Source: Roseivirga thermotolerans (GTDB lineage: Bacteria; Bacteroidota; Bacteroidia; Cytophagales; Cyclobacteriaceae). Taken from it: a stretch of 64,000 bases of DNA. Of the stretch, positions 8,288 to 17,604 are shown one piece after another. Below the pieces are notes generated by a model. That model was not told where the DNA came from, did not search any database, and was given only the letters and a program-made list of their open reading frames with translations. Both the position numbers and the translations under genes were made by a program. Where the stretch lies: contig NZ_BNAG01000006.1 in the NCBI RefSeq assembly GCF_014653175.1, forward strand, positions 44,776-108,775. The letters are read 5' to 3'. Position 1 is the stretch's first letter; each line of letters begins with the position of its first letter.

Positions 8288-9757
8288 ATGCCAAAGCAGG
8301 AAGTTACCATTGTCTGGTTTAAGCGAGATCTTCGACTCACGGATCACTTGCCTCTGAAAAGAGCGATTGAGTCTGGAGATAAGCTGCTTCTGCTTTACTG
8401 TTTCGATCCAGAGCTGATTGCAGACCCACATTATGATGTGCGACATTGGCGATTTATCTGGGAATCTATTGAGGATATGAATGAAATTCTCAAGCCTTTA
8501 GGTCATCAGGTTGAGGTGTTTTATACTGGCTTTCGAAAATCGTTAACCTACTTCTCTAATATCTATCATCTAAAGTCAATATACTCCCATGAAGAAAGCG
8601 GACTAAAGGTTACTTATGATCTGGACAAGTGGGTGAAGAAATTCTGCGGTCAAAATGGGGTGCAATGGAATGAGTATTTGCATAATGGTGTGTTACGCGG
8701 GGCTAAAAACCGGAAAGATTGGTTGAAAGAGTTTCATGGTTACATGAAGTCTGCTTTGGATCGACCAGATTTAGAAAAACTCCAAACAATTGAACTCGCT
8801 GAGTCTGTAAGGCAGAAGTTCGGCAAGCCGGTTCCTAAAGAGTTTCAATCGAACAATGCCAACTTCCAAAAAGGAGGAGCATCAATTGGGAAGAAGTATA
8901 TGAAAAGCTTCTTGACCGACAGAGTACAGCTTTATTCAAAGTCTATCTCGAAACCGGAGGAAAGCAGAAAAGGCTGCAGCCGCTTATCTCCTTATATAGC
9001 TTGGGGGAATTTGAGTCTCAGAGAAGTTTATCAAGCCAGACTAACTGCCAAAGATCAATTTGGCTTTAAAAAACAGTCGGCCAACTTTGGTTCTAGACTC
9101 CAATGGCATTCACACTTTGTGCAAAAGTTCGAAATGGAAGACCGTTACGAGTTTGAGAACATCAACCGGGGTTATGATTTCTTAGAGAAGGAAGAAAAAC
9201 CGGAGCTAATTCAAGCTTGGAAAGATGGCAAAACTGGTGTGCCATTGGTAGATGCTTGTATGAGGTGTTTGAAGGAGACTGGCTATATTAATTTCAGAAT
9301 GCGAGCCATGCTTGTAAGTTTTCTTACGCACCATTTATGGCAGCATTGGAAGGAAGGTGCCCAGTATTTGGCTTCACAATTTTTAGATTTTGTGCCTGGT
9401 ATTCACTATCCACAGTTTCAGATGCAAGCTGGGATGACTGGCATAAATACCATCAGAATTTACAATCCCATCAAGCAAAGCCAAGACCATGACCCTGACG
9501 GTAAGTTTATCAAGAAATGGGTTCCAGAGCTATCAGATGTGCCTTCTGAGTACATTCATGAGCCTTGGCTGATGCCTCCATTAGAGGCGCGTATGCTAAA
9601 TATAAATCCTGAAGGCCTTAAGCCGGTGGTAGATGTTAAAGCCGCTGCTGAAAGAGCTAGAAAAGCACTGTGGTCACATCGCAATCATGCTGAAGTGAGA
9701 AAAGAAAACTACCGCATCCTAAAAAAGCATACCATTCCAGGTAGGCGAATGCAATAA
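8288..9757 (+). CDS. Cryptochrome/photolyase family protein (FAD-binding, class I-like)
   Basis: 489 residues. An N-terminal Rossmann photolyase domain opens with [16 protein letters not shown] and is followed by the helical FAD domain: [68 protein letters not shown] and [20 protein letters not shown]. The last motif is the NP...Q...DPDG(x)(F/Y)I(x)(x)WVPEL block of FAD-binding photolyases. Where classical CPD photolyases read about AGTGTDA(x)PYFR, this protein reads [14 protein letters not shown], so it belongs to a divergent subgroup. The function, DNA repair or light sensing, is not decided by sequence. It is the first gene of a four-gene photolyase cluster. Confidence 0.88.
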   Translation: MPKQEVTIVWFKRDLRLTDHLPLKRAIESGDKLLLLYCFDPELIADPHYDVRHWRFIWESIEDMNEILKPLGHQVEVFYTGFRKSLTYFSNIYHLKSIYSHEESGLKVTYDLDKWVKKFCGQNGVQWNEYLHNGVLRGAKNRKDWLKEFHGYMKSALDRPDLEKLQTIELAESVRQKFGKPVPKEFQSNNANFQKGGASIGKKYMKSFLTDRVQLYSKSISKPEESRKGCSRLSPYIAWGNLSLREVYQARLTAKDQFGFKKQSANFGSRLQWHSHFVQKFEMEDRYEFENINRGYDFLEKEEKPELIQAWKDGKTGVPLVDACMRCLKETGYINFRMRAMLVSFLTHHLWQHWKEGAQYLASQFLDFVPGIHYPQFQMQAGMTGINTIRIYNPIKQSQDHDPDGKFIKKWVPELSDVPSEYIHEPWLMPPLEARMLNINPEGLKPVVDVKAAAERARKALWSHRNHAEVRKENYRILKKHTIPGRRMQ

Positions 9758-9771
9758 CTGTTCATGGACTG

Positions 9772-9835
9772 CGTCATGCCGAACTTGCTTCGGTATCTAT
9801 TTGAAGTAACCTAAGATGAATTCAGGGTGATGAGT
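9772..9835 (+). repeat. REP-like intergenic element (CGTCATGC type)
   Basis: It starts CGTCATGCCGAACTTGCTTC and ends near CAGGGTGATGA. It is the same class as 10007-10082, which starts CGTCATGCTGAACTTGTTTC. The element sits between the photolyase gene and the DUF2256 gene. Confidence 0.65.
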
Positions 9836-9877
9836 TGATTTATTAAACTATTCTATTGGGATGTAGTTATCCCATCA

Positions 9878-10042
9878 ATGAAAAAAGGACAGTTGCCAAC
9901 CAAGATTTGCCCCGTTTGCAATCGCCCCTTTGAGTGGCGCAAGAAATGGAGAAACTGCTGGCAAGAAGTGGTTTACTGTTCAGAAAAATGTAGAAGAAAC
10001 AGAAACCGTCATGCTGAACTTGTTTCAGCATCTAAACTTTAA
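9878..10042 (+). CDS. DUF2256 small zinc-ribbon protein; C-terminus supplied by a REP element
   Basis: A 54-residue gene that short-ORF filters miss. The peptide starts MKKGQLPTKICPVCNRPFEW and continues with RKKW, C27, and YCSEKCRR, giving the C-x2-C ... C-x3-C set and the basic tail of DUF2256. Members of this family often sit beside or are fused to photolyase/cryptochrome genes (recalled knowledge), which fits this context. The last residues HAELVSASKL are translated from the start of a REP-like repeat at 10007-10082, so the native tail has probably been replaced. Zn binding is inferred. Confidence 0.82.
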   Translation: MKKGQLPTKICPVCNRPFEWRKKWRNCWQEVVYCSEKCRRNRNRHAELVSASKL

Positions 10043-10082
10043 AGTCCCTGAAATAATCCCGAACTATCGGGACAGGGTGACG
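10007..10082 (+). repeat. REP-like element overlapping the 3' end of the DUF2256 gene
   Basis: It is bounded by CGTCA at 10007-10011 and TGACG at 10078-10082, an inverted terminal match. It contains the small dyad CCCGA-acta-TCGGG at 10058-10071. The left part is coding for DUF2256, and the right end stops 7 bases before the next ATG. The same motif family recurs at 9772 and 36977. Confidence 0.8.
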
Positions 10083-10089
10083 CAAGTAA

Positions 10090-11619
10090 ATGAGGAGACT
10101 AAGACTAATACTAGGCGATCAGCTTAATCACCAACATTCGTGGTATCAAGAAAAAGATGAAAACACGCTTTATGTAATGATGGAGATGGGGCAGGAGCTA
10201 ACCTACACCACACATCATATTCAAAAGGTTATTGCATTCTTTCTAGCCATGCGAGCCTTTGCTGAGCATTTGGAAAAGCAAGGACACCAAGTGCTTTACT
10301 TAAAGCTAGATGATGAAAAGAATAAGCAGTCATTAACAGATAATCTTTCTTGGATAATAGAGGAGTACAAAATTGAAAAGTTCGAATACCAGATGCCTGA
10401 TGAATACAGGCTAGATAAGCAACTTCAGGGGTATTGCGGAGCAATTGAAGCAGACTTTGAAGTCTTCGACACCGAGCATTTTATGACTTCCAGAACTGAC
10501 CTTGCTGACTTTTTTAAAGGCAAAAAGCAGTTGCTCATGGAGTCATTCTACAGAAACATGCGCAAAAAACATAAAGTGCTAATGGACGAGGGCGAGCCTG
10601 TTGGTGGCAAATGGAATTACGACCATGACAACAGGAACAAAATGCCAGAAGATACCTTTGTTCCAGAGCCAAAGTCATTTCAAAGAGATGTAACAGACTT
10701 GGTTGAGCTGTTAGAGGAAAGAGGTGTTAAAACAATAGGAAATGTAGATTCTAAAGATTTTCTGTGGTCCGTAACAAGGGAAGAAGGGTTAGAACTCTTC
10801 GACTTCTTTCTGAATGATTGTATGCCATTTTTTGGCAAGTATCAAGATGCCATGACCACCAAAGGTTGGTCTTTATTCCACTCGAGAATATCTTTCTTAC
10901 TGAATTCGAAAATCCTTTCTCCAGAAGAGGTTATTCGAAAGACAGAAGAGTATGGTCAGAACAATCAAGACGTGCCACTCTCAGCAATTGAGGGCTTTAT
11001 TAGGCAAATACTAGGTTGGCGAGAGTACATGCGAGGCATCTATTGGAAATATATGCCGGATTATGCCAAAGAAAACTTCTTCAACCATAAGAGAAAACTA
11101 CCAGACTGGTTTTGGACAGGTGAAACCAAAATGAAGTGCCTTTCTCACACCATCGGACAATCTCTAGATTATGCTTATGCACACCATATTCAACGATTGA
11201 TGGTAACGGGGAATTTTGCGCTGTTGGCGGGTATAGATCCCGATGAAGTAGATCAATGGTATCTCGGTATTTACATCGATGCAATTGAGTGGGTGGAAAT
11301 TACCAATACTAGAGGAATGAGTCAGTTTGCCGATGGTGGTGTGGTGGCTACTAAGCCCTACGTTTCTTCGGCTAATTACATGCATAAAATGAGTCATTAC
11401 TGTGGTTCATGTCATTACAAGTACAAGGAGAAATTAGGTGAGAAGGCCTGTCCGTTCAATAGCCTCTACTGGGATTTTCTCGACAGAAATAGAGAGAAGC
11501 TCGAGAAGAATCATAGAATGGGCATGATTTACCGGGTTTGGGATAAAAATTCTACTGAAAAGAAAAACCAAATCATTGAACAAGCGGCTAAGTACCTGAA
11601 TAAGATGGAGGAAATATGA
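10090..11619 (+). CDS. Prokaryotic (6-4) photolyase / deoxyribodipyrimidine photolyase-related protein with [4Fe-4S] cluster
   Basis: 509 residues, the usual length of the DPRP/FeS-BCP family (Agrobacterium PhrB type), which repairs (6-4) pyrimidine photoproducts using FAD, a lumazine-type antenna and an iron-sulfur cluster. Four Cys are placed as in PhrB: C350, C438, C441 and C454 (in MKCLSH, YCGSCHYK and KACPFN). The active-site His pair H365-H366 lies in YAYAHHIQRLMVTGNF. The opening MRRLRLILGDQLN is typical of the family. The stop overlaps the CRY-DASH start (ATGA), so both are translated from one message. Confidence 0.93.
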   Translation: MRRLRLILGDQLNHQHSWYQEKDENTLYVMMEMGQELTYTTHHIQKVIAFFLAMRAFAEHLEKQGHQVLYLKLDDEKNKQSLTDNLSWIIEEYKIEKFEYQMPDEYRLDKQLQGYCGAIEADFEVFDTEHFMTSRTDLADFFKGKKQLLMESFYRNMRKKHKVLMDEGEPVGGKWNYDHDNRNKMPEDTFVPEPKSFQRDVTDLVELLEERGVKTIGNVDSKDFLWSVTREEGLELFDFFLNDCMPFFGKYQDAMTTKGWSLFHSRISFLLNSKILSPEEVIRKTEEYGQNNQDVPLSAIEGFIRQILGWREYMRGIYWKYMPDYAKENFFNHKRKLPDWFWTGETKMKCLSHTIGQSLDYAYAHHIQRLMVTGNFALLAGIDPDEVDQWYLGIYIDAIEWVEITNTRGMSQFADGGVVATKPYVSSANYMHKMSHYCGSCHYKYKEKLGEKACPFNSLYWDFLDRNREKLEKNHRMGMIYRVWDKNSTEKKNQIIEQAAKYLNKMEEI

Positions 11620-12887
11620 GCAGGGCGATTTACTGGTTTCGGAACGATTTGAGGTTGGAGGATAATGAAGTCTTAAACAAGGCTGTTGAGGAGAACCCAG
11701 AAATCTTGCCCGTTTATGTTTTTGATGAGAGCCTATTGAGGGGAGAGCAGTGGGGTATTGAAAGAATGGGCTCTCATCGTCTTAAATTTCTCTTGGAATC
11801 GCTGGAGGATCTTAAAGCTCATTTACAACAACTAGGCTCAGACTTATTGATTAAAGTTGGAGATACAGTTACTGTTCTTAACGATATCAGGAAAACCTAT
11901 AATTGCGATGTGCTTTATGCTCAAAAGGCTTCTGCTTATGATGAAGTACAGTTGGAGGAAAAGCTCTCAGAAACCATAAACACTAAGTTCATTTGGGGTG
12001 AAACGCTCTATCACCTGAACGATTTGCCTTATCATTTAGATGAACTTCCAGATATATTCACGCAGTTCAGAAAGTCGGTTGAGAAAAAGGCAGATGTAAG
12101 AAAAATACTAGAAGCACCTTTGCAAATTCATTCGTCCCAAGGTTTCGATTCTGAAGTGCCTTCTATGGAAGACTTAGGCTTTGAGCCCGTTGAAGAAGAT
12201 GATAGGTCAGTTATTCAGTTTCGTGGAGGAGCTAAAGCAGCCAATGATAGGTTGAATTATTATTTATGGGATAAGGAGTTGCTAGGTAACTATAAGCAAA
12301 CGCGTAATGGCCTTATCGGAGGTGATTACAGCAGCAAGTTCTCTCCTTGGTTGGCTCATGGTTGTATCTCACCACGACAAATCTATTGGCAAGTAAAGAA
12401 ATTCGAGAAGTACGTAAAGAAAAACAGCTCAACCTATTGGTTGGTTTTCGAACTGGTTTGGCGGGATTATTTCCACTTTGTGGCCAAGAAATACAGCAAT
12501 CAGATTTATCAGAGAAAAGGAATTTTGGGTGAAGATAAAATCGACTGGGGATCTGATAAACTTTTTCACTTATGGCGAGATGGAAAAACAGGTGAACCTT
12601 TTGTTGATGCCAATATGCGGGAAATGAATGCCACGGGGTTTATGAGCAACAGAGGAAGGCAAAATGTAGCCTCATACCTAATGCACCAAATGAAGATTGA
12701 TTGGAGGCTAGGAGCTGCCTATTTCGAGAAAATGCTGATAGACTACGACCCATGTTCAAACTACGGTAATTGGATTTACATTGCCGGAGTTGGAAACGAC
12801 CCAAGAGGAGGTAGAGAGTTCAACATTGAACGTCAAAAACAGATGTACGATCCCAAAGGAGAGTACCAGGAGTTGTGGGCTAATTAA
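11616..12887 (+). CDS. Cryptochrome DASH
   Basis: 423 residues. The photolyase N-domain (AIYWFRNDLRLEDNEVL) and FAD domain are followed by the CRY-DASH hallmark block: DANMREMNATGFMSNRGRQN, then DPCSNYGNWIYIAGVGNDP and FNIERQKQMYDPKGEY. CRY-DASH proteins bind FAD and usually a folate antenna, and repair CPDs in single-stranded or loop DNA; signalling roles are also known. The start lies inside the end of the (6-4) photolyase gene (ATGA overlap). Having CRY-DASH directly behind a DPRP gene gives two complementary repair activities in one message. Confidence 0.95.
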   Translation: MSRAIYWFRNDLRLEDNEVLNKAVEENPEILPVYVFDESLLRGEQWGIERMGSHRLKFLLESLEDLKAHLQQLGSDLLIKVGDTVTVLNDIRKTYNCDVLYAQKASAYDEVQLEEKLSETINTKFIWGETLYHLNDLPYHLDELPDIFTQFRKSVEKKADVRKILEAPLQIHSSQGFDSEVPSMEDLGFEPVEEDDRSVIQFRGGAKAANDRLNYYLWDKELLGNYKQTRNGLIGGDYSSKFSPWLAHGCISPRQIYWQVKKFEKYVKKNSSTYWLVFELVWRDYFHFVAKKYSNQIYQRKGILGEDKIDWGSDKLFHLWRDGKTGEPFVDANMREMNATGFMSNRGRQNVASYLMHQMKIDWRLGAAYFEKMLIDYDPCSNYGNWIYIAGVGNDPRGGREFNIERQKQMYDPKGEYQELWAN

Positions 12888-12911
12888 GCCTAATTCTTTA
12901 TACATTTGGCT

Positions 12912-13688
12912 ATGCAAAACCTTCGCGTAGCTCTTATCCAATCTGATATTCATTGGCATGAAATAGGTGCGAACCTAGCCATGTTTGAAGAGAAAATCTG
13001 GCAAATACAGAATGATGTGGATCTTATTCTACTTCCAGAGATGTTTCAGACAGGCTTCACTATGGAGCATAAGGGGTTAGCCGAGCCCATGAACTTCAAT
13101 ACTTTTAAGTGGATGAAGCAAATGTCAGCGCAAAAGAATGCGGCTATTTGCGGTTCTTACATCGTCAAGGAGGAGGGCAAGGTGTTCAATAGGCTTTTGT
13201 GGATGCAACCCGATGGACAGTTTAAGACTTATGATAAGCGTCACCTTTTCCGAATGGCCAATGAGCACGAGCATTTCGATATGGGTGCAGAAAAGCTCAT
13301 AGTAGAGTGGAGGGGCTGGAAGATATGTCCAATGGTTTGCTATGATCTAAGGTTTCCTGTGTGGTCTAGAAATGTAGACTTAGCCTATGATCTGTTGCTT
13401 TATGTGGCCAATTGGCCGGCTGTTAGAGTCAATGCTTGGGACACGCTACTGGAAGCAAGAGCTATTGAGAATGTGAGTTATTCTATTGGTCTCAATCGTG
13501 TAGGGAAAGATGGAGTTGGTATTGAATATAATGGTCATTCAGCGGCATACAGTCCAAAAGGAGAGCAGCTGGCATTTTCTGAAAAGGAAGAGATTATTTA
13601 CATAGAACTCTCTGCAGAAAGCCTTCAGTCGTTCCGTAAGAAGTTTCCTGCTCACCTAGATGCCGATGAGTTTGAAATCAAGAGTTGA
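12912..13688 (+). CDS. Nitrilase-superfamily omega-amidase-like hydrolase
   Basis: 258 residues from the ATG at 12912; an in-frame TTG at 12906 adds only two residues. The catalytic triad is visible: E43 in LLPEMFQTGF, K109 in YDKRHLF and C143 in CPMVCYDLRFPVW. The family, YafV/omega-amidase type, hydrolyses short omega-amides such as 2-oxoglutaramate. It follows CRY-DASH by 24 bases, so it is the last gene of the photolyase unit or is read from its own -7-like TACATTTG at 12901-12908, very close to the ATG. Its stop overlaps the convergent gene at 13678 by 11 bases. Confidence 0.85.
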   Translation: MQNLRVALIQSDIHWHEIGANLAMFEEKIWQIQNDVDLILLPEMFQTGFTMEHKGLAEPMNFNTFKWMKQMSAQKNAAICGSYIVKEEGKVFNRLLWMQPDGQFKTYDKRHLFRMANEHEHFDMGAEKLIVEWRGWKICPMVCYDLRFPVWSRNVDLAYDLLLYVANWPAVRVNAWDTLLEARAIENVSYSIGLNRVGKDGVGIEYNGHSAAYSPKGEQLAFSEKEEIIYIELSAESLQSFRKKFPAHLDADEFEIKS

Positions 13689-14067
13689 TAGATTCAGTTA
13701 AAACTGCTTTCAACTGCGCGGTAGATTGAAAGTTGTGCACCGGTTGTTTCAACATCTGTAAGACTTTCTGCAATTGTTGATTCTTCCCATTCACAAAGAA
13801 CAGCTGGTTTGCTTTGCTTTTTCTCAAGGCTTCTATGGCCTTAGAAAGAGCTCCTAGACCTTCTGATTCAACTACATCGAAAAAGCATATGACTTGTTCT
13901 GATTCAGCTATCATTTTAGCGATCTCCTGAACTAAAAATGGCTCCGATTTACTATCGGCTTCCACAAAGTTAAACGCTGCATCAATTTCACTTAATGCGT
14001 CTTTCTCGGGAAAGCTGAAAGCGATTTGCTCTATTGGTTTTATCTGAAAGTAACAGAAGAGGGTCAT
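13678..14067 (-). CDS. Unknown 129-residue protein coupled to the FG-GAP protein gene
   Basis: Not recognised. The 129 residues have an alternating alpha/beta feel: predicted strands such as QVICFFDVV and QLFFVNG alternate with charged helices. The N-terminus, MTLFCYFQIKPIEQIAF, is not a clear signal peptide. Its ATG overlaps the stop of the 718-residue secreted protein (ATGA), so it is translationally coupled to it. The 3' end overlaps the convergent nitrilase gene by 11 bases. The hydropathy and the ESEQVICFFDVVESEGLGAL segment suggest a small cytoplasmic alpha/beta fold, which is only an impression. Confidence 0.6.
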   Translation of the reverse strand: MTLFCYFQIKPIEQIAFSFPEKDALSEIDAAFNFVEADSKSEPFLVQEIAKMIAESEQVICFFDVVESEGLGALSKAIEALRKSKANQLFFVNGKNQQLQKVLQMLKQPVHNFQSTAQLKAVLTESINS

Positions 14068-16220
14068 CGCTGAATTAATAGCTTTTTAGTAATACTCCGT
14101 CCGTCCGAACTTACAATTCGAATCAGATATAGGCCAACGGGGTAGCTGGAGAAATCCAAAGTAGTTACTTCAGCATCGGCTACAGCTACAGGCTCGGAAA
14201 TTAGTCGTCCACTGGTATCTACCACTGAGACCATGGCGTTGGCATTTACCAAAAGTCTGACGGAGTCCGCTGATGGGTTTGGAGACAGTGAAACCCGTAG
14301 ATCGTTTTCGCTTCCGCCATTTCCGGTTCCCACATTTCTGAGAAGCAACAGTCCACCTCTTTTGGTGCCAACAACCAGCGATGGTTTGCCATTGTCAAAT
14401 AAATCGGCTGTGGCCAGGTAGTTGCTTCGGCCAAGTCGTGAAGGTCTGAGGTTATTCGCTTCGCTAATTAGTGTAGTGACAGAGGGGCCTTTTTGGAATG
14501 CGGCATTAAAAGGAGCTTCATAGAGGGTCAATGCTCCCTGACTATCTATGGTAAGTAGTTGTGGTTTACTGGTGCCCGACCAGTTAGCCACTGCAACAGA
14601 AAGCACCTGACGGGTAAAATCATTTTCAAAACCGCCAAACTGTTCCTCTTCCCTAAACCTTAGGTTGCCTTCGTTGATAAATGCCGTCAGTCCTCCAAAA
14701 GCTCCGCCAAGCAGCACGTCTGCCAGGCCGTTTCCGTCAATGTCATACACCAAGGGGTTGCTATTGGGTGTAGTAGGCAGGTTAAGATTTACAGGAGTTT
14801 CGAAACGGCCATCACCAAGGCCCTTTAGAAGAAAAATAGCAGCCGAATTTCCTCCGGTTTGTGCCTGAAGAACTATATCGGTAATGCCGTCATTGTCTAT
14901 ATCGGCCATCTGGGGTTTGAACCCGGCATAACCCAGCGAAGACAGATTCTGGAAGTCGGTAGTTGCCAAAGCAAAGGAGGGGTTAAAACGGTTTCCGGTA
15001 TTTTCAAACAGCCAAAGACTGCTTACCAGTCCGTTAGGGGTTGGTTGTCCAGCGTGCCCAACGAATAAATCCAGATCACCATCGGCATCATAGTCCCAAA
15101 ATGCGGGATAGGCATCCTCCCCCAAATCTACCATCTCATGTTGTAAAAAAGGCTGTTTCCCTTCAAAGATGGGGCTTAGGTTGTTGCCGGAATTGTCGAA
15201 TACTTGTATGTGGTTTGTAAAGTTTACCCTGTTGCCCAGATTGCGGTCGATGTTTGTGGAAACCACCAGTTCCATTACCTGGTCAAAATCGGTATCTAAA
15301 AGGAACGCTGAAGGAAAAAACTCAAAGGCCACAGGGTCTTGAGAAGGGAAGGGATGAAAATCGGTAATAGAGGCTTGTTGCGTGGTTCCCTTATTTTCAA
15401 AAAAAACGAGATTAGTACAGAGCTCATCTGAGGCTACAATATCTATATCGCCATCATTGTCTGCATCGAAGGGAAGAATCGTTTTGCCTCCTGCATGCAA
15501 AATCACAGCCGACTCTGAAGTCTCGGCCTTCTCAGCAGCTTCTCCAGAGTTTTCCTGACAGGGTTGTCCGAACGAAAAGTTATTGCAGCCACAATCGTAA
15601 AAATCGCCCCAGTTTCTGGTGATTCGGGTAAAATTAAGGCTACCACAGGAACCTGTGTTTTGGTAGTATTCTATCGAACCGGAACTTCCAAAGCGGTAAC
15701 TAAGAATGTCCAACGCTCCGTCTCCGTTAACATCGGCAAAGCCGGGTATATCGGTGGCGCTCACCTGTAAATTAGAGCCCTGATCGAAGCGCAGAAATTC
15801 ACTGGCTAGTTGCCAGGCCACACCTTCGGAAGTACTCATGTTGCGGTATACTTTAATGCCCAGCGTGGTGTTTGTAAAAAGATCCTTTTTGCCATCACAG
15901 TCAAAGTCTGTCAGTACCATCCAATTCACCACATCGGTCGGAAACAGGAAGGCATAAGAAGGGTCAAATACCCATTCATCGTCTTGGCGTATATAGGTGG
16001 TAAGGTGGCCGGACTGCCGGTGGAAGATGACCAGGTCTTGTTGGCCGTCCATATTCAGATCCATGGTTTGAAATTGCGCAGAATTTAAGCCCCCCTCAAA
16101 AGCCCTAGCTAAGCGTTCATCGTCTTGCCGGAGTTCTACCGTCTGATCGAAGGCGAAGGCAACCTGAGCCTTGGCCGTAGTGGCGAAGAAAAGGGTTATT
16201 AAGACAATCAGGTATTTCAT
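14064..16220 (-). CDS. Secreted FG-GAP/VCBS-repeat protein with T9SS type A sorting domain
   Basis: 718 residues. A Sec signal peptide (MKYLIVLITLFFATTAKAQ) is followed by at least seven Ca-binding-type repeats with DxDxDG-like loops: MDLNMDGQQDLV, DFDCDGKKDLF, DVNGDGALDIL, FDADNDGDIDIV, YDADGDLDLFV, DIDNDGITDIV and DIDGNGLADVL. Together they should make a beta-propeller of the integrin FG-GAP type. The C-terminal about 75 residues (LSPNPSADSVRLLV ... LYLIRIVSSDG ... KKLLIQR) match the type IX secretion sorting domain, so the protein is predicted at the cell surface or outside. It is divergent from murF by 89 bases. Confidence 0.88.
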   Translation of the reverse strand: MKYLIVLITLFFATTAKAQVAFAFDQTVELRQDDERLARAFEGGLNSAQFQTMDLNMDGQQDLVIFHRQSGHLTTYIRQDDEWVFDPSYAFLFPTDVVNWMVLTDFDCDGKKDLFTNTTLGIKVYRNMSTSEGVAWQLASEFLRFDQGSNLQVSATDIPGFADVNGDGALDILSYRFGSSGSIEYYQNTGSCGSLNFTRITRNWGDFYDCGCNNFSFGQPCQENSGEAAEKAETSESAVILHAGGKTILPFDADNDGDIDIVASDELCTNLVFFENKGTTQQASITDFHPFPSQDPVAFEFFPSAFLLDTDFDQVMELVVSTNIDRNLGNRVNFTNHIQVFDNSGNNLSPIFEGKQPFLQHEMVDLGEDAYPAFWDYDADGDLDLFVGHAGQPTPNGLVSSLWLFENTGNRFNPSFALATTDFQNLSSLGYAGFKPQMADIDNDGITDIVLQAQTGGNSAAIFLLKGLGDGRFETPVNLNLPTTPNSNPLVYDIDGNGLADVLLGGAFGGLTAFINEGNLRFREEEQFGGFENDFTRQVLSVAVANWSGTSKPQLLTIDSQGALTLYEAPFNAAFQKGPSVTTLISEANNLRPSRLGRSNYLATADLFDNGKPSLVVGTKRGGLLLLRNVGTGNGGSENDLRVSLSPNPSADSVRLLVNANAMVSVVDTSGRLISEPVAVADAEVTTLDFSSYPVGLYLIRIVSSDGRSITKKLLIQR

Positions 16221-16309
16221 GCGAGCAACTCTGAGGCTAAATTACGATCAGTCATTCAGAATAACGCAATTTTTGCGCTTTAGTGTTGTAACTTCACCGA
16301 CCAAATGCA

Positions 16310-17596
16310 ATGGCAATGATTGATCAGTTATACTCGGTTTACCTTCGTTCTACGGGTGTGTCTACAGACACCCGCACTCTCCAAAAAGATAACCTGTGGT
16401 TTGCTCTGAAAGGGCCAAACTTTAATGCCAACAAGTTTGCCGATAAGGCTTTGGAGCTTGGTGCCTGTGCGGTGGTAATCGATGACCCGGCCTATGCCAG
16501 AGATAATCGTTATCTGGTGGTTGAAGATGGGTTGAAGGCTCTGCAGCAGTTGGCCAATCATCACCGCAAGCAGTTTAATATTCCGGTAATTGGCATTACG
16601 GGTTCTAATGGAAAGACTACAACTAAAGAACTTGTGCGAGATGTGCTGGCTAGAAAATTTCGTGTGTTGGCCACATTGGGCAATTTCAACAATCACATTG
16701 GTGTACCTCTTACTTTGCTGAGGCTGACGGCCAACACGGAGATGGCTATAGTAGAAATGGGAGCTAATTTTGTAGGAGATATAGCTCAACTTTGTGCCAT
16801 TGCCGAACCCACTTTCGGTTTGATTACTAACATAGGAAAGGCTCATCTGGAGGGCTTCGGTGGAATAGAAGGGGTGTTTAAAGGTAAAACCGAGCTATAT
16901 GAACATGTGGCGAAACAAGGGGGTGTTTTGTTTGTGAACTCCCGTAATCAGCGCCTGATGGAAAAGGCCGGTCGGTTAGTAAGTGAGATAGCGACTTACC
17001 CTGATAAGGATGATGTTTACCATGCTGAGTTAATCGATGCCCAACCCTTTGTGAAACTGAGGGCCCGATCAGGCAAGGTGGTGGATACTCAGATTTCCGG
17101 AAGCTATAATTTTGAAAACATTTGTGCGGCTCTTTGCATTGGAGCCTATTTTGGGGTGCCTGAGAATGAAGCCCTGGAAGCTATAGCCGCCTATATACCT
17201 GAAAATAACCGGTCTCAGATTAAGCAATTAGGCTCAAATACCGTGGTAATGGATGCCTATAATGCCAATCCCACTTCTATGGCACTTGCACTGCAAAATT
17301 TTGCGGCCAAACCGGGTTATAAGGTGGCTATTCTGGGCGATATGTTCGAACTGGGTGAGTCAGCGGCCGAAGAGCATGCTGCTGTGGGTAGCCTGACGGC
17401 TGGCCTCGCTCTGGATCAGGTGATTTTTTGTGGTGAGCTAATGAAGCATGCCTATGAAACGAATGAGAAGGCTGAGTACTTTGAAGATAAACAAGAATTG
17501 GCGACTTACTTAAAAGGACTTCAATTGCAAGATAGCCAGATACTAATTAAGGGTTCGCGGGGAATGAGCCTGGAAACTCTTTTGGAGAGTTTTTGA
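16310..17596 (+). CDS. murF: UDP-N-acetylmuramoyl-tripeptide--D-alanyl-D-alanine ligase
   Basis: 428 residues, the usual length of Bacteroidetes MurF. The enzyme adds D-Ala-D-Ala to UDP-MurNAc-tripeptide in the last cytoplasmic step of peptidoglycan precursor synthesis. The N-domain motif STDTRTLQKDNLWFALKGPN contains the uracil-side DTR signature. The ATP loop is ITGSNGKTTTKEL (GSNGKTTT at 98-105). Later motifs are NFNNHIGVPLTLL, EMGAN, TNIGKAHLEGF and DAYNANPTSM, the last typical of MurF. It stands alone here, away from the dcw cluster, as is common in Bacteroidetes. Confidence 0.95.
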   Translation: MAMIDQLYSVYLRSTGVSTDTRTLQKDNLWFALKGPNFNANKFADKALELGACAVVIDDPAYARDNRYLVVEDGLKALQQLANHHRKQFNIPVIGITGSNGKTTTKELVRDVLARKFRVLATLGNFNNHIGVPLTLLRLTANTEMAIVEMGANFVGDIAQLCAIAEPTFGLITNIGKAHLEGFGGIEGVFKGKTELYEHVAKQGGVLFVNSRNQRLMEKAGRLVSEIATYPDKDDVYHAELIDAQPFVKLRARSGKVVDTQISGSYNFENICAALCIGAYFGVPENEALEAIAAYIPENNRSQIKQLGSNTVVMDAYNANPTSMALALQNFAAKPGYKVAILGDMFELGESAAEEHAAVGSLTAGLALDQVIFCGELMKHAYETNEKAEYFEDKQELATYLKGLQLQDSQILIKGSRGMSLETLLESF

Positions 17597-17604
17597 TGTC
17601 TTGA

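Noticed and set aside
9930..10127. 65-codon frame over the DUF2256 gene
   Set aside because: It is out of frame with the real Cys-rich gene and contains the REP-derived translation MLNLFQHL, a known spurious product of these repeats.
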